DNA from: Paenibacillus sp. DMB5
Lineage (GTDB): Bacteria > Bacillota > Bacilli > Paenibacillales > Paenibacillaceae
NCBI RefSeq assembly: GCF_001517085.1
Contig: NZ_LRAC01000129.1
Location: 30,879-94,878 of the forward strand
Direction: 5' to 3'
DNA: 64,000 nucleotides
Both the position numbers and the translations under genes were made by a program. The notes below the pieces were generated by a model. That model was not told the DNA's origin, did not search any database, and was given only the letters and a program-made list of their open reading frames with translations. Shown in pieces: positions 33,153 to 42,020 of the stretch. The stretch's first letter is position 1; the number at the start of each line of letters is the position of its first letter.

Positions 33153-34076
33153 ATGAAGAAGCATAACATTCTACTGACAGCACTGGCTTTCATTATCGGA
33201 CTCCAGGGAGCAACCTTATCCGCTTATGCTTCAGGTGCACCGGCTGCTGCCTCTAATACAGCAGCCACAGGCATCAGCCATGCCCAGGCAGTCTACCAGG
33301 CTGCCCTGCCGCTGCTGGCTGACTCCGCCAAGCTGCCCCAGGCGATTAAATATTTGAACAGCAGCATCTATGCAGTTACCCCTTATCAGGCTACTGTTCT
33401 GGTTCTGAAGCTGGAAAATGTCCACAAGGCCGGGCTGAAGGTATGGGAGAGCCGGTTCAGCAACAGCACTGTACAGCGCAAGCTTGGCGCCATATACACA
33501 ACCGGCGCCAGCATGGCTAAACTGGCCGAGAGCACGAATGACAGCACTCTCCGCGCCCTGCTCAAGAGTGCCGGGCAGAGCGGGTATAAACTGGAGACAG
33601 CAGAGGGCACTTATTTTCCTGTAATCGATTATGCCGCCTACCGCAAATATAAGCTGTACGTTACAAGCGATATCCGGGAGTATATAACGATTATGGCTAC
33701 CGAATCCGATCTGCCTTCCTCCAAGGATAACGGACTGGTCATCGGCTGGTCTGAGGTAGCCGGACGGGCGCTGAGCCAGGAGCAATTCATTAGGAACCAC
33801 CCCAAGTCCAACCGGACAGGTGCGGTCAAACAGCTGTATGCCATGTATGAAACCGACACCTTCTACGGCCAGAATAACACCCCGCTGTTCCACTATGACA
33901 ATCAGGAGATGGATCTGGAGGCCCAGAAGGCCTACAGCAGTTTCCTCACCCGGAACACCGGCAGCAGCCCCTTCCTGGAGAAGCTTGAGGGCTTTATGAA
34001 GCTGCTGAAGGAGAACGGCTATAAGCTGAATGACGCCGTCGAGAACTACCGGAAGGCAGAGGTTCCGCTGTCTTAG
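33153..34076 (+). CDS. Secreted protein of unknown function
   Basis: 307 residues. Signal peptide MKKHNILLTALAFIIGLQGATLSAYASG with cut after AYA. The mature chain is helical with repeats such as DSTLRALLKSAGQSGY and GYKLNDAVENY; residues 145-160 are Tyr-rich. No catalytic motif. A bidirectional terminator follows it. Confidence 0.55.
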   Translation: MKKHNILLTALAFIIGLQGATLSAYASGAPAAASNTAATGISHAQAVYQAALPLLADSAKLPQAIKYLNSSIYAVTPYQATVLVLKLENVHKAGLKVWESRFSNSTVQRKLGAIYTTGASMAKLAESTNDSTLRALLKSAGQSGYKLETAEGTYFPVIDYAAYRKYKLYVTSDIREYITIMATESDLPSSKDNGLVIGWSEVAGRALSQEQFIRNHPKSNRTGAVKQLYAMYETDTFYGQNNTPLFHYDNQEMDLEAQKAYSSFLTRNTGSSPFLEKLEGFMKLLKENGYKLNDAVENYRKAEVPLS

Positions 34077-34168
34077 ACCTGCAGAATTACAAGATTCATA
34101 GAGTGATCGCATAAATCCGTGAGCGCTTAAGGGCTGCGACAAGCATAGCGCTCCTGCAAATTCCAATT

Positions 34169-34213
34169 AAAAAGGCCCGCACTGCGAAGAGTTCTCCGCA
34201 GGCAGGCCTTTTT
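34169..34213. terminator. Bidirectional terminator
   Basis: AAAAAGGCC ... GGCCTTTTT stem with a CGCAG inner repeat, between the convergent secreted-protein and ilvA genes; T runs on both strands. Confidence 0.8.
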
Positions 34214-34233
34214 AGCTTGGTTCCAACTAAACG

Positions 34234-35496
34234 CTAGATTAGCATATTGAACAGATTCGGCTCTTTGTTGATCTCTGTATAATCGACGCCCTTCTGCTTC
34301 ATCCGCTCAATCAGCGGATCATAATCCTCCCGCTGGAACAGCTCAATGCCGACAAGGGCAGGTCCGTTTTCCTTATCATTCTTCTTGGTATATTCGAAGC
34401 GGGTGATATCATCATCGGGACCGAGCACCTCGGCCAGGAATTCCTTCAGTGCACCGGCACGCTGCGGGAAGTTAATCATGAAGTAATGCTTCAGCCCCTC
34501 ATAGATCAGCGACCGCTCCTTGATCTCCTGCATCCGGTCGATGTCGTTGTTACCACCGCTGACGATGCATACCACCGTCTTGCCGCGGATCTGATCCCGG
34601 TACATGTCGAGTGCCGCAATCGGCAGCGAGCCGGCCGGCTCAACCACAATCGCGTTCTCGTTGTATAGCTCCAGTATAGTCGTACATGCCTTGCCCTCAG
34701 GCACCTTGACCACATCATCCAGATGGCGGGCACAGATATCATAGGTCAGGCCGCCGACACGCTTGACGGCAGCGCCGTCCACAAATTTGTTAATCTCATT
34801 AAGCGTAACCACTTCACCGCGCTGTATAGCTTCACTCATGGAAGCGGCTCCTGAAGGCTCCACCCCGATAACCTTGGTTGAAGGACTTACGGTTTTGATA
34901 TAAGTAGCTACACCTGCAGCAAGACCGCCTCCGCCGATAGTAACAAACACAAAGTCCGCCGGCTTGTCCAGGTTCTCCATAACCTCCATGGCAATCGTGC
35001 CGTTGCCGGCAATAATCCGCGGCTCATCAAACGGGTGTATCAGCGTCATGCTATGATCAATACAGGCCTGCAGCGCTTCGTCATAGGCATCATCAAAAGT
35101 GTCCCCTTTGAGAATAACCTCAACAAATTCGCCGCCAAAGCGCCGGACCTGCTTAATCTTCTGATTGGGAGTCGTGCTTGGCATATAGACTTTGCCTTTG
35201 ATGCCGAGCGCTTTGCAGGAATAAGCCACACCCTGCGCATGGTTGCCTGCACTCGCACAGACAATGCCTTTGGCCCGGTCCTCGGCGGACAGGCTGCGGA
35301 TCATATTATAGGCTCCCCGAATCTTGAAGGAGCGGACAATCTGTAAATCCTCACGTTTCAAATATACATTACAGCCGTATTTGGCCGACAGCACCGCATC
35401 CAGCTGAAGCGGTGTACGGACGATTACCTCCCGCAGCACATGGTGGGCCCGCACAATATCTTCCATTCCTACGATCCGGTCTTCGCCGTCTCTCAT
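34234..35496 (-). CDS. ilvA: Threonine deaminase
   Basis: 420 residues; ATG 35496 after GAGG. PLP Lys in RSFKIRGAYN, glycine loop VTIGGGGLAAGVA, SAGNHAQGVA and SGGNND. A C-terminal ACT-like domain (about 330-420) mediates feedback by isoleucine. It makes 2-oxobutanoate from threonine for isoleucine synthesis; no other ilv genes in the window. The 130-base upstream region shows no T-box. Confidence 0.9.
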   Translation of the reverse strand: MRDGEDRIVGMEDIVRAHHVLREVIVRTPLQLDAVLSAKYGCNVYLKREDLQIVRSFKIRGAYNMIRSLSAEDRAKGIVCASAGNHAQGVAYSCKALGIKGKVYMPSTTPNQKIKQVRRFGGEFVEVILKGDTFDDAYDEALQACIDHSMTLIHPFDEPRIIAGNGTIAMEVMENLDKPADFVFVTIGGGGLAAGVATYIKTVSPSTKVIGVEPSGAASMSEAIQRGEVVTLNEINKFVDGAAVKRVGGLTYDICARHLDDVVKVPEGKACTTILELYNENAIVVEPAGSLPIAALDMYRDQIRGKTVVCIVSGGNNDIDRMQEIKERSLIYEGLKHYFMINFPQRAGALKEFLAEVLGPDDDITRFEYTKKNDKENGPALVGIELFQREDYDPLIERMKQKGVDYTEINKEPNLFNMLI

Positions 35497-35636
35497 CAAG
35501 TTCCTCGCCTCACTGTTTCTATCTAAAATTTATGCTTCTTGTAACATACTCTTCAAATGCCATTTTATCAAGTACAGTCTCCTCCGGGCAATACTCCGTT
35601 ATTAAAGCATATAATTTCATATCTCTCACACAAAAA

Positions 35637-35670
35637 AACCAGCCTTGCGCCACCGGCAGCAAAGCTGGTT
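35637..35670 (-). terminator. Terminator after chemoreceptor gene
   Basis: AACCAGC / GCTGGTT stem with a GC inner part, followed by TTTTTTT on the minus strand. Confidence 0.75.
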
Positions 35671-35680
35671 ACAACTATTC

Positions 35681-37861
35681 CTAAGCCTTAAACCGGGACA
35701 CGGCCTCCTGCAGCCGTGCCGAGCTATTCTTGATATCTTCCATCTCGGCGACAATGCCGCCTGATTTACTGATAATCTGCTCCGCCTGGACAGCAATGCT
35801 GCCCGCTCCTGCAGCTCCTTCATTCGTTGCGATGCTGGTCTCCCCAACGGCCGTCAATATACTCTGGATGGAGGCAAGCAGCTGTTCGGAGGTTGCGCTG
35901 AAATCAGTCACCAGCTCCTCAATATACCGGGCATCCTCGCTGTACCGCTGACCTGTCTCCTGCATGGAGTCGTAGTCCCTGAGAACCTGGTTATCCATGA
36001 AGCGCAGCATATTCTCAGCGCCTTCCACAAGCCCTTCGACAGATCCGACTACCAATTCTGTAACATTCTGAATCTCTGAAACCGTCTCACGCGAGGTATC
36101 CGCCAGCTTGCGGATTTCCTCGGCGACCACAGCGAATCCGCGTCCTGCCTCTCCCGCTCTCGCTGCCTCAATCGAAGCATTCAGCGACAGCAGATTGGTC
36201 TGTGCTGCAATTTCCAGAATAGCTCCCGACAGGAGCCGGATCTGCTGAATGGACCCGGATTGCTCGATTGCACTGCGCAGCTTCTCTTCACTCTCCCCGT
36301 ATACCCTGTCTGCCTGCATCCGTGAAGCGACAGCAGCCTGCTTCAGCCTGTCAGCGCGTTCATTTATCCGGCTGGCCGCCTCGGCGCCTTCCTGGGCTTT
36401 GCGGGCAATCCCGTTCACCGCGTGCTCGATTTCATTCGTACTGGCATTCATCTCCTGCATGGAAGCGGCTGTCTGCTGCAAACCGGCTGACAATTCCTCC
36501 GTAATCGCCGAAACCTCTGAAATGCCGCCGTCGAGCGCAAATATATTTTTCTCTGTATTGTCGAGAGCCTTGGAGATGCTGCCGGAGCTCACCTTAATAT
36601 CCTGAATCAGCTTCTGCTGGGATGAAATCATCTCATTGAAGCCATCAGCCAGCACACCAATCTCCCCTCTTGCCGTTACTCTGGCCCGTACCGACATATC
36701 ACCGGCCATCGCCGTCCTGAACGCCGCAGTCAGAACAGGAATCTGCTTCAGAATACTATTGGAGACAAAATAGAGCAGCACGGACATTACAGCAATTGCA
36801 GCCATAACCGAGAGAAAAAAGATCAGCTTGAACGTCTGCAGAACCTTTTCCGCATCCGCCCGGGGAACAATCAGCGCAACCGACCACTGGTTCTGCACGG
36901 CAGGGGCATAAGAGACATAGCTGTCAGCACCCCCAATCTCAGTTGTAATCACGTTAGCGCCCCATTGGATCATTTGGTCACCGACCGTTTTCCAATCCGG
37001 ACCCAGATCACTCATTTTCTTCAGCAAAATATTGTCAGCATCCGGATGATAGATGAATGTTCCTGTCTTATCAATCAGAATGGCAAACCCGCTACCCTTG
37101 TAATTAAAAGCGCTCAGCGCCTGTGTGATTTGCTCTGTCGAAATATCCACGCCTGCAACCCCGATCAGCTGGCCGGAGTCGTTCTGAATCGGCGCTGTCA
37201 CACTTACGACCATTTTGCCGGAGCCAGCATCAATATAAGGATCGGTTACCGTCACCCGGTTGTTGCGGGCTGTAGAGGTATACCAGGTGCGCTCCTTCAT
37301 ATTAAAGTCCGCCGGGGGTTCAAACTCAGCCTGTGTAATGACCTTATTCACCGCATCCAGCCCGATATATACGTTAAGCAGATTCTTGTTGCTGTCCTTA
37401 ATGAGGTTAAGGGTTTTGATAAGCTCAGTGTAGCCCTCGGTAGTTTTAACCGTGTCAGCCGATTTCACCATACCGATAAAATTCCGGATGTAGCTGTTGG
37501 CATTCAGCAGCTCAACACTGGCAGACGCCGGCTGGAGCAGATCATTAACCTTAACATTGATCTCCTCCTTCTCGTACGACAATGCACTGCTCAAATCCTC
37601 TACGATGATCTGCTTGGCATTGCTATAGATAACTAGAGCCACAGCAACAATAATGGCAACAACAGACACGATAACGGACAAAAACAGCTTGCCCCGTATG
37701 CCCATATTGCGGACCGGTTCCATCCATGCCTGAAACACGGAGATTGGCTTCGCTGCCTTTTTTAACTGCTCTGCGGTGAAGTCCCCCTGCTCCTCCACAG
37801 CCTTTAGTACCGGCCTATGCCCGTCCCCGCTCATTTCTTCTTTCTTTTTTCTTAGTGCCAT
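35681..37861 (-). CDS. Methyl-accepting chemotaxis protein, dCache type
   Basis: 726 residues from ATG 37861 behind GGTGGGG. A long cytosolic N-terminus (about 1-55) precedes TM1 (about 58-80), a double-Cache domain (YTSTARNNRVTVTDPYIDAGSGKMVVSVTAPI and VAGVDISTEQIT), TM2 near 345-370, a HAMP (about 370-425) and the signalling tip LLSLNASIEAARAGEAGRGFAVVAEEIRKLA. Ligand unknown; dCache domains often bind amino acids. A GCCGATAA sequence 220 bases upstream could be a SigD -10 box but lacks a matching -35. Confidence 0.9.
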   Translation of the reverse strand: MALRKKKEEMSGDGHRPVLKAVEEQGDFTAEQLKKAAKPISVFQAWMEPVRNMGIRGKLFLSVIVSVVAIIVAVALVIYSNAKQIIVEDLSSALSYEKEEINVKVNDLLQPASASVELLNANSYIRNFIGMVKSADTVKTTEGYTELIKTLNLIKDSNKNLLNVYIGLDAVNKVITQAEFEPPADFNMKERTWYTSTARNNRVTVTDPYIDAGSGKMVVSVTAPIQNDSGQLIGVAGVDISTEQITQALSAFNYKGSGFAILIDKTGTFIYHPDADNILLKKMSDLGPDWKTVGDQMIQWGANVITTEIGGADSYVSYAPAVQNQWSVALIVPRADAEKVLQTFKLIFFLSVMAAIAVMSVLLYFVSNSILKQIPVLTAAFRTAMAGDMSVRARVTARGEIGVLADGFNEMISSQQKLIQDIKVSSGSISKALDNTEKNIFALDGGISEVSAITEELSAGLQQTAASMQEMNASTNEIEHAVNGIARKAQEGAEAASRINERADRLKQAAVASRMQADRVYGESEEKLRSAIEQSGSIQQIRLLSGAILEIAAQTNLLSLNASIEAARAGEAGRGFAVVAEEIRKLADTSRETVSEIQNVTELVVGSVEGLVEGAENMLRFMDNQVLRDYDSMQETGQRYSEDARYIEELVTDFSATSEQLLASIQSILTAVGETSIATNEGAAGAGSIAVQAEQIISKSGGIVAEMEDIKNSSARLQEAVSRFKA

Positions 37862-38296
37862 AGGGCTCCCCACCTTTAATCAATATGAGCCGACAGTACT
37901 CTCTTCTGAAAGATCCAGCTGTTTTCGACTTATTTCTGCTTATTTCTGCAAAAAAACTCTTTATCCCTTTACCGTTTTACATCGAGCTGTGAAATAACTG
38001 TGTCCATGTCAGGTTTTTTCAGGAATACACAGCATTAAATAAACAATTCCATGTAGAAAATGTCCAGAATTAGCTAAATTATCGGCAAAAACGGGTATTA
38101 CAGCGAACCTCATGTGAGGTTTGGTGTCAGCAGAGTATTAGTGTTATAGCACTGAGGATCATTGATTAATCGGATTGGGGAGTGAAACGCAGAACAGGAG
38201 ACAGGAGGATGCAGCTGCGGCAGTGGCTAATCTAAAGGTTGTACATGACATTTTGCCGCAACTAACCAAAAAAATCTAAAATCCTGGATATGCCGC
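37862..38296. other. Intergenic region
   Basis: 435 bases upstream of the chemoreceptor and after the Spo0E-like gene. Contains GCCGATAA (minus, about 38079-38086), a very short AUG frame at 38209 and no stable repeat. I see no gene here. Confidence 0.4.
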
Positions 38297-38536
38297 TTAG
38301 CTGTAGCTCAACTGCCTTGGCTGTTCCGCCCAGCTGCTTTCGCTGGTATGGGATTTGCTGCGCAAAGCTTCCATCGCCCGTCTGAAGCAGTAGCGGTTAT
38401 ATTCATTTATAAGTTCATCGAGTACCATCGACTGATGGAGCACCACGGGATGTAAGAGATCAAATTGCTGTTCTAGCTTATTCAGCTTATAACGGGCTTG
38501 CTCAATGCTGAGTTTCATACACTCTGAATCCTTCAC
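38297..38536 (-). CDS. Spo0E-like aspartyl-phosphate phosphatase
   Basis: 79 residues; GTG start seven bases after AGGAGGG. The N-terminal two-helix hairpin LSIEQARYKLNKLEQQFDLLHPVVLHQSMVLDELINEYNRY follows the Spo0E family pattern with the catalytic-loop serine/aspartate region SMVLDELINEY. Spo0E proteins remove phosphate from Spo0A and delay sporulation. The C-terminal Ser-rich tail is longer than in the core family. The adjacent signalling pair makes its position notable. Confidence 0.7.
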   Translation of the reverse strand: MKDSECMKLSIEQARYKLNKLEQQFDLLHPVVLHQSMVLDELINEYNRYCFRRAMEALRSKSHTSESSWAEQPRQLSYS

Positions 38537-38632
38537 CTTTTATCCCTCCTTTTGATAGTATTGTAAAATAATATGCGCTACTCTATGTGAAATTTTTTTC
38601 AGATAAATTATATAATTTTCAGACAAAAAAAA

Positions 38633-38651
38633 GACCAGCCGGCGGCTGGTC
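38633..38651 (-). terminator. Terminator of the receptor-peptide transcript
   Basis: GACCAGCC / GGCTGGTC stem with three-base loop, then a T run of nine on the minus strand; 16 bases after the peptide gene. Confidence 0.8.
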
Positions 38652-38666
38652 CTTTGGCAACTCCAA

Positions 38667-38783
38667 TTACAAACAGCCATGGATATTGTTCGGAGTTATT
38701 GGGCTTGCCTGAGATATACCGGGAACGACTACTGCCAGTAACAAACTACTTACTACTAATAACCCTGCTAATTTTCTTTTCAT
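38667..38783 (-). CDS. Exported 38-aa peptide precursor, Phr/AimP-like
   Basis: ATG at 38783 with AAAGGGG upstream; overlaps the last 38 bases of the receptor gene in another frame and stops at 38667. Basic MKRK, a hydrophobic core (LAGLLVVSSLLLAVVVPG) and a cleavage-like site after ISQA, leaving the C-terminal tail SPITPNNIHGCL. This is the layout of Phr, NprX and AimP pre-peptides placed behind their RRNPP receptors. The tail would be the signal or be trimmed further. Too short for most gene finders. Homology was not tested. Confidence 0.75.
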   Translation of the reverse strand: MKRKLAGLLVVSSLLLAVVVPGISQASPITPNNIHGCL

Positions 38784-40152
38784 CCTGATCAAACCCCTTT
38801 GTCATTGAATTTTGGTATTGCTGCTGTATATCAAATGATGCGTAATCCCGGAATTGTTCAAACAACCGCACAAATGATAGTATACGGGCTTCGTTATTGA
38901 TAAACTTCGCCTTTTCCAAACCAGCCAGCACATAACGGAAACCCTCACAATATAGCTCATTCCATAGATAATAATAGGCTAATTGATAGCAGCACTCTGC
39001 AGATTCTTCATCTATAATTTGTGGTGTATATATGCCTGCAGAATCCGACTCCAGCGAAAAATAGGACGTGAGCCGGGACTTAAACTTCTCCAGAATAATA
39101 CTGATATCAAAATCAAATCTATTTGCAGCCTTGGTGATATTCAGAATTCCTATCAGTAGTTCTTCTTCATCAAGTTCAATGAATTCTGCATATTCTTGTA
39201 CGACACTCTCATTTCCGATCATAAGCTTGCATGCGAATATATTAGCTTTAGCCCAACCCTCGAATAGCTGAACCCACTTCTCTGTTTCTTCATCCTTGTC
39301 TTTCACCCAGCTTAAATCGGCATATCTATAGGCGTATTCAAGTGCCTCTTCATAAGCTCCCCTTGCATCACAGACACCGCCACGCAGCAGGTCTGAAAAC
39401 GCCAAATATGCAAACAAGGGCCGCTTGAGCTTCTTATAATATACCTCTCTCTTAACCTCTGGTTGAGAGGCTAACCTAAGCTGTATCTTGGCCTTAGTGC
39501 CAAGCTTTGCAGCAATTTCATCAACCTTATCCCAGCGTTGTAACGACTTGTATGTATTTGCTAAATCCCTGAGGGCATCCAGCTGATCCAGCTCATCGAG
39601 CCTTTCAACAAAAGGCTCAAATTGAATCGCCGCCTGAAGATTGTTCTCCTGATTATCTCCCAGCCGGAGTATATACAACCGGTACTGGCAGAAGGCCAGA
39701 CGTTCCGAATGCTGCCTCCGTTCACTTGCGGCAACACTCTCATAGAGAATAGCAGCGGCCTTAAACTTACCGGTAGTATAGAATTCTTCTGCAACCTCAA
39801 ACAAAAGCGGTGAATATGTCAGGTTGTCCAATAACAGCTGTACTGACTGGCGAATGCAATTCAGGCAGTCCAGCTCTGCACACCTGAACAGAAAAGGTCT
39901 GATTCTGCGCCAGTTCGGCACCGTCTCTATGATACATTCCTGAATATAATGCTCGTAGTAATACCCTTCCGGCAAGCCCAGCACCCTGGTTATCCTGTCC
40001 AGCTGGTCAACCGCGAGTACCCTGCTCCCCTTCATTAAGGAGCTGACCGTTCCCGCATTAAGGCCCGCTCTTCTGCCCAATTGGCTGAGATTCAAGCCCT
40101 CCCGTTCGATATAGTCTTCCAGCTCGCTGCGAATCGTGGTTGTATAGATCAA
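38746..40152 (-). CDS. XRE-TPR peptide-sensing regulator, RRNPP-like
   Basis: 468 residues; TTG start after AGGAGGTGG. N-terminal HTH_3 (about 10-60, LEDYIEREGLNLSQLGRRAGLNAGTVSSLMKGSRVL), then a long helical repeat region with TPR-like pairs (e.g. DALRDLANTYKSLQRWDKVDEIAAKLG; AYEEALEYAYRYADLSWVKDKDEETEKW). Length and layout fit NprR/PlcR/AimR-class regulators that bind imported peptides. A SigA promoter is upstream and a pre-peptide gene overlaps its end. Could equally be an orphan AimR-like (Alo) receptor; the targets are unknown. Confidence 0.75.
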   Translation of the reverse strand: MIYTTTIRSELEDYIEREGLNLSQLGRRAGLNAGTVSSLMKGSRVLAVDQLDRITRVLGLPEGYYYEHYIQECIIETVPNWRRIRPFLFRCAELDCLNCIRQSVQLLLDNLTYSPLLFEVAEEFYTTGKFKAAAILYESVAASERRQHSERLAFCQYRLYILRLGDNQENNLQAAIQFEPFVERLDELDQLDALRDLANTYKSLQRWDKVDEIAAKLGTKAKIQLRLASQPEVKREVYYKKLKRPLFAYLAFSDLLRGGVCDARGAYEEALEYAYRYADLSWVKDKDEETEKWVQLFEGWAKANIFACKLMIGNESVVQEYAEFIELDEEELLIGILNITKAANRFDFDISIILEKFKSRLTSYFSLESDSAGIYTPQIIDEESAECCYQLAYYYLWNELYCEGFRYVLAGLEKAKFINNEARILSFVRLFEQFRDYASFDIQQQYQNSMTKGFDQDEKKISRVISSK

Positions 40153-40240
40153 ATAACCACCTCCTGAAGGAACATCGGCAATGCCTGAATTATCCTCAAC
40201 TTCACCGCTGAAAACTGATAACTTTTTCTAATATATTACA

Positions 40241-40269
40241 AATATAGCCAATACATCATCATTGGTCAA
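40241..40269 (-). promoter_or_regulatory. Promoter of the receptor gene
   Basis: Minus-strand TTGACC (40264-40269) and TATATT (40241-40246), 17 bases apart, about 90 bases before the start. AT-rich palindromic TAATATATTA next to the start site could be its own operator. Confidence 0.6.
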
Positions 40270-40392
40270 CCCTTTTTTTTCTTGATTTCTACATTTTTTT
40301 GCAGGAGATTATATAATGAAATTTTCGTGTTATCTTCGCCATCAAACCCGGTACTTTTCATTCTTCTGCAATGGCCAGTTACAAATAAAAAA

Positions 40393-40416
40393 GCCGCCGG
40401 AATCGTTCCGGCAGCC
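40393..40416 (-). terminator. Terminator of the SEC-C gene
   Basis: GCCGCCGGAA/TTCCGGCGGC stem with one bulge, followed by TTTTTT on the minus strand, 28 bases after the stop. Confidence 0.75.
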
Positions 40417-40443
40417 TTATTGATACAGCAATCATATTCTTTT

Positions 40444-41742
40444 CTATTGTTGCTTCAGCATCCATTTCAGCAAGTCCGGCAGGCTTGCCCATAAACGGGA
40501 ATGCATAATGACGTATTCGACTGCTTCATTGGAATCGCCCATGCCGACGAAATCCGGAAGATTATTCGGCAGACGCTTCACGCCCAGCAAATAATCAGGC
40601 ACATGCTTGTTCACACCGCGCGCTACACGGTACAGCATTTTGAGCTGGGAGGTAATGCCGTTCTTCTTATATTCCAGGACGATCCGGTCATAGGCAAAAG
40701 CAGCAGCCGCATCATCCTCCCCGTATTTCTTCAAGAACTGCTCCGCTTCTTTCAGCTGGTTGCTGTACAGATAGACAGCGGCCAGGAGATACCGGGCACC
40801 CGTATTGTCGTCCGGATTAAGCTCCAGAATGTGCTCCAGAATCTCTGCGGCTTCTTCCGCTTTGCCGCCGAACCAGCAGGACTCCGCATAGCTCTTGCAG
40901 ATCCGGATATAGGGACGGGTCTCCGTCAGCCCCCAGAAGTGACCTTTGTGCTCGGCAAAAAACGCTTCTCCCAGCTCCCGTTCACCGGCAGCGATACCCG
41001 CCTTTAGAAAAGCACGGGCATCCTGCTCATTCTCCGACTCCTCAGCAAGCACCAGGTAAGCGTCAGAGCTGTCCTGATAGATCTCCAAAGCAGCCTCTGC
41101 CAGCTGAATACGGCGCTTTCCGGAAGTGGACTCCATAGCTTTATGTAACAGCAGCTGCGCCTTCTCTCTGGCAGTTCCGGCACCGTTCAGCACAAGCAGC
41201 TCGTCTGAGTCGCCTTCTCTGCCGTATTCCTCGATATAATTCAGCATTTCCTTCACTTTGCGTGAAATCGTTGCCGTTGTAACCTCATATTTATCGGCCA
41301 GCTCAGCCTGGGATAGATTAAACCCGTATTCTTCAGACAAAATATACTCGATTGCCGCGCAGAATGATCCTGCTTTCTTGACTGCAGGCTTGGTCTGGCC
41401 AGAGAAGCCGTTCCAGAGCACCACTGCCTCAAAAATCAGCTCCCGCTCATACTGGCTCCGCATGCTCTCAATCAGCTGCATGGCAAGCTGCTCATGAGCC
41501 GGATGCTCCCATCTCAGTTCTCGCGCCACCATCTTCTTCAGCTTGGTCAGTGTAAGCTTGCCTTCAGGTCGGACACCCGTTTCAGGAGAAGCAGCGGCTT
41601 GTGCTGCAGCTGCATCCGCCTCCTCAGTTGTGACGAGCCGCAGGATCGACTCTACTGCAGAGGTTTCTTTTCCCAGACAGCATTTTTTATATTTTTTACC
41701 GCTTCCGCATGGACACAAGTCATTTCTTCCAACCTTACTCAA
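40444..41742 (-). CDS. SEC-C / tetratricopeptide protein
   Basis: 432 residues. Starts with the SEC-C zinc motif NDLCPCGSGKKYKKCC (about 7-22), an HTH-like segment (LSQAELADKYEVTTATISRKVKEML, about 140-165) and a TPR-rich C-terminal half (ARAFLKAGIAAGERELGEAFF; AAEILEHILELNPDDNTGARYLLAAVYLYSNQLKEAEQFLKKYG). SEC-C domains bind SecB or nucleic acids; this combination suggests an adaptor or regulator of unknown target. Confidence 0.7.
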   Translation of the reverse strand: MSKVGRNDLCPCGSGKKYKKCCLGKETSAVESILRLVTTEEADAAAAQAAASPETGVRPEGKLTLTKLKKMVARELRWEHPAHEQLAMQLIESMRSQYERELIFEAVVLWNGFSGQTKPAVKKAGSFCAAIEYILSEEYGFNLSQAELADKYEVTTATISRKVKEMLNYIEEYGREGDSDELLVLNGAGTAREKAQLLLHKAMESTSGKRRIQLAEAALEIYQDSSDAYLVLAEESENEQDARAFLKAGIAAGERELGEAFFAEHKGHFWGLTETRPYIRICKSYAESCWFGGKAEEAAEILEHILELNPDDNTGARYLLAAVYLYSNQLKEAEQFLKKYGEDDAAAAFAYDRIVLEYKKNGITSQLKMLYRVARGVNKHVPDYLLGVKRLPNNLPDFVGMGDSNEAVEYVIMHSRLWASLPDLLKWMLKQQ

Positions 41743-41780
41743 AGCTAATTCCTCCTATACTTAAAAAACGATTTCAAATG

Positions 41781-41832
41781 ACCCCACAAAGTGAGGCCTT
41801 TACATGGATGCTGACTCAGATACTTTGCGGGG
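41781..41832. repeat. Inverted repeat between SEC-C gene and purine operon
   Basis: Arms ACCCCACAAAGT (41781-41792) and ACTTTGCGGGG (41822-41832) with a 29-base loop; not followed by a T run. Lies between two convergent and divergent transcription units and resembles short spacer repeats. Confidence 0.5.
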
Positions 41833-41868
41833 ACCCCGAAAACTTATAAACTCTTTATGATTAAAAAA

Positions 41869-41892
41869 GGCCTTTCCATGAAAGGAAAGACC
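41869..41892 (-). terminator. Terminator of the purine operon
   Basis: GGTCTTTCC / GGAAAGGCC stem, then TTTTTT on the minus strand, about 130 bases after purD. Confidence 0.75.
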
Positions 41893-42020
41893 CTTTATCT
41901 GTATATATCCGAACATTTTCCCCCGTACGAGTTGTATTATAGCACTTCTTCTATCACTTGTCAGTCCTTTTTTGGGACTTTCTACGAGAAAATTAGGAAT
42001 AAAGTAGCTGTTTCATACCT

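Noticed and set aside
38079..38086. SigD -10 box (GCCGATAA) for the chemoreceptor gene
   Set aside because: No TAAA-like -35 at the expected spacing, so it was not entered as a promoter.
40444..41742. SEC-C protein as another RRNPP receptor
   Set aside because: It has TPR-like repeats but a SEC-C zinc motif at its N-terminus and no exported peptide gene after it.
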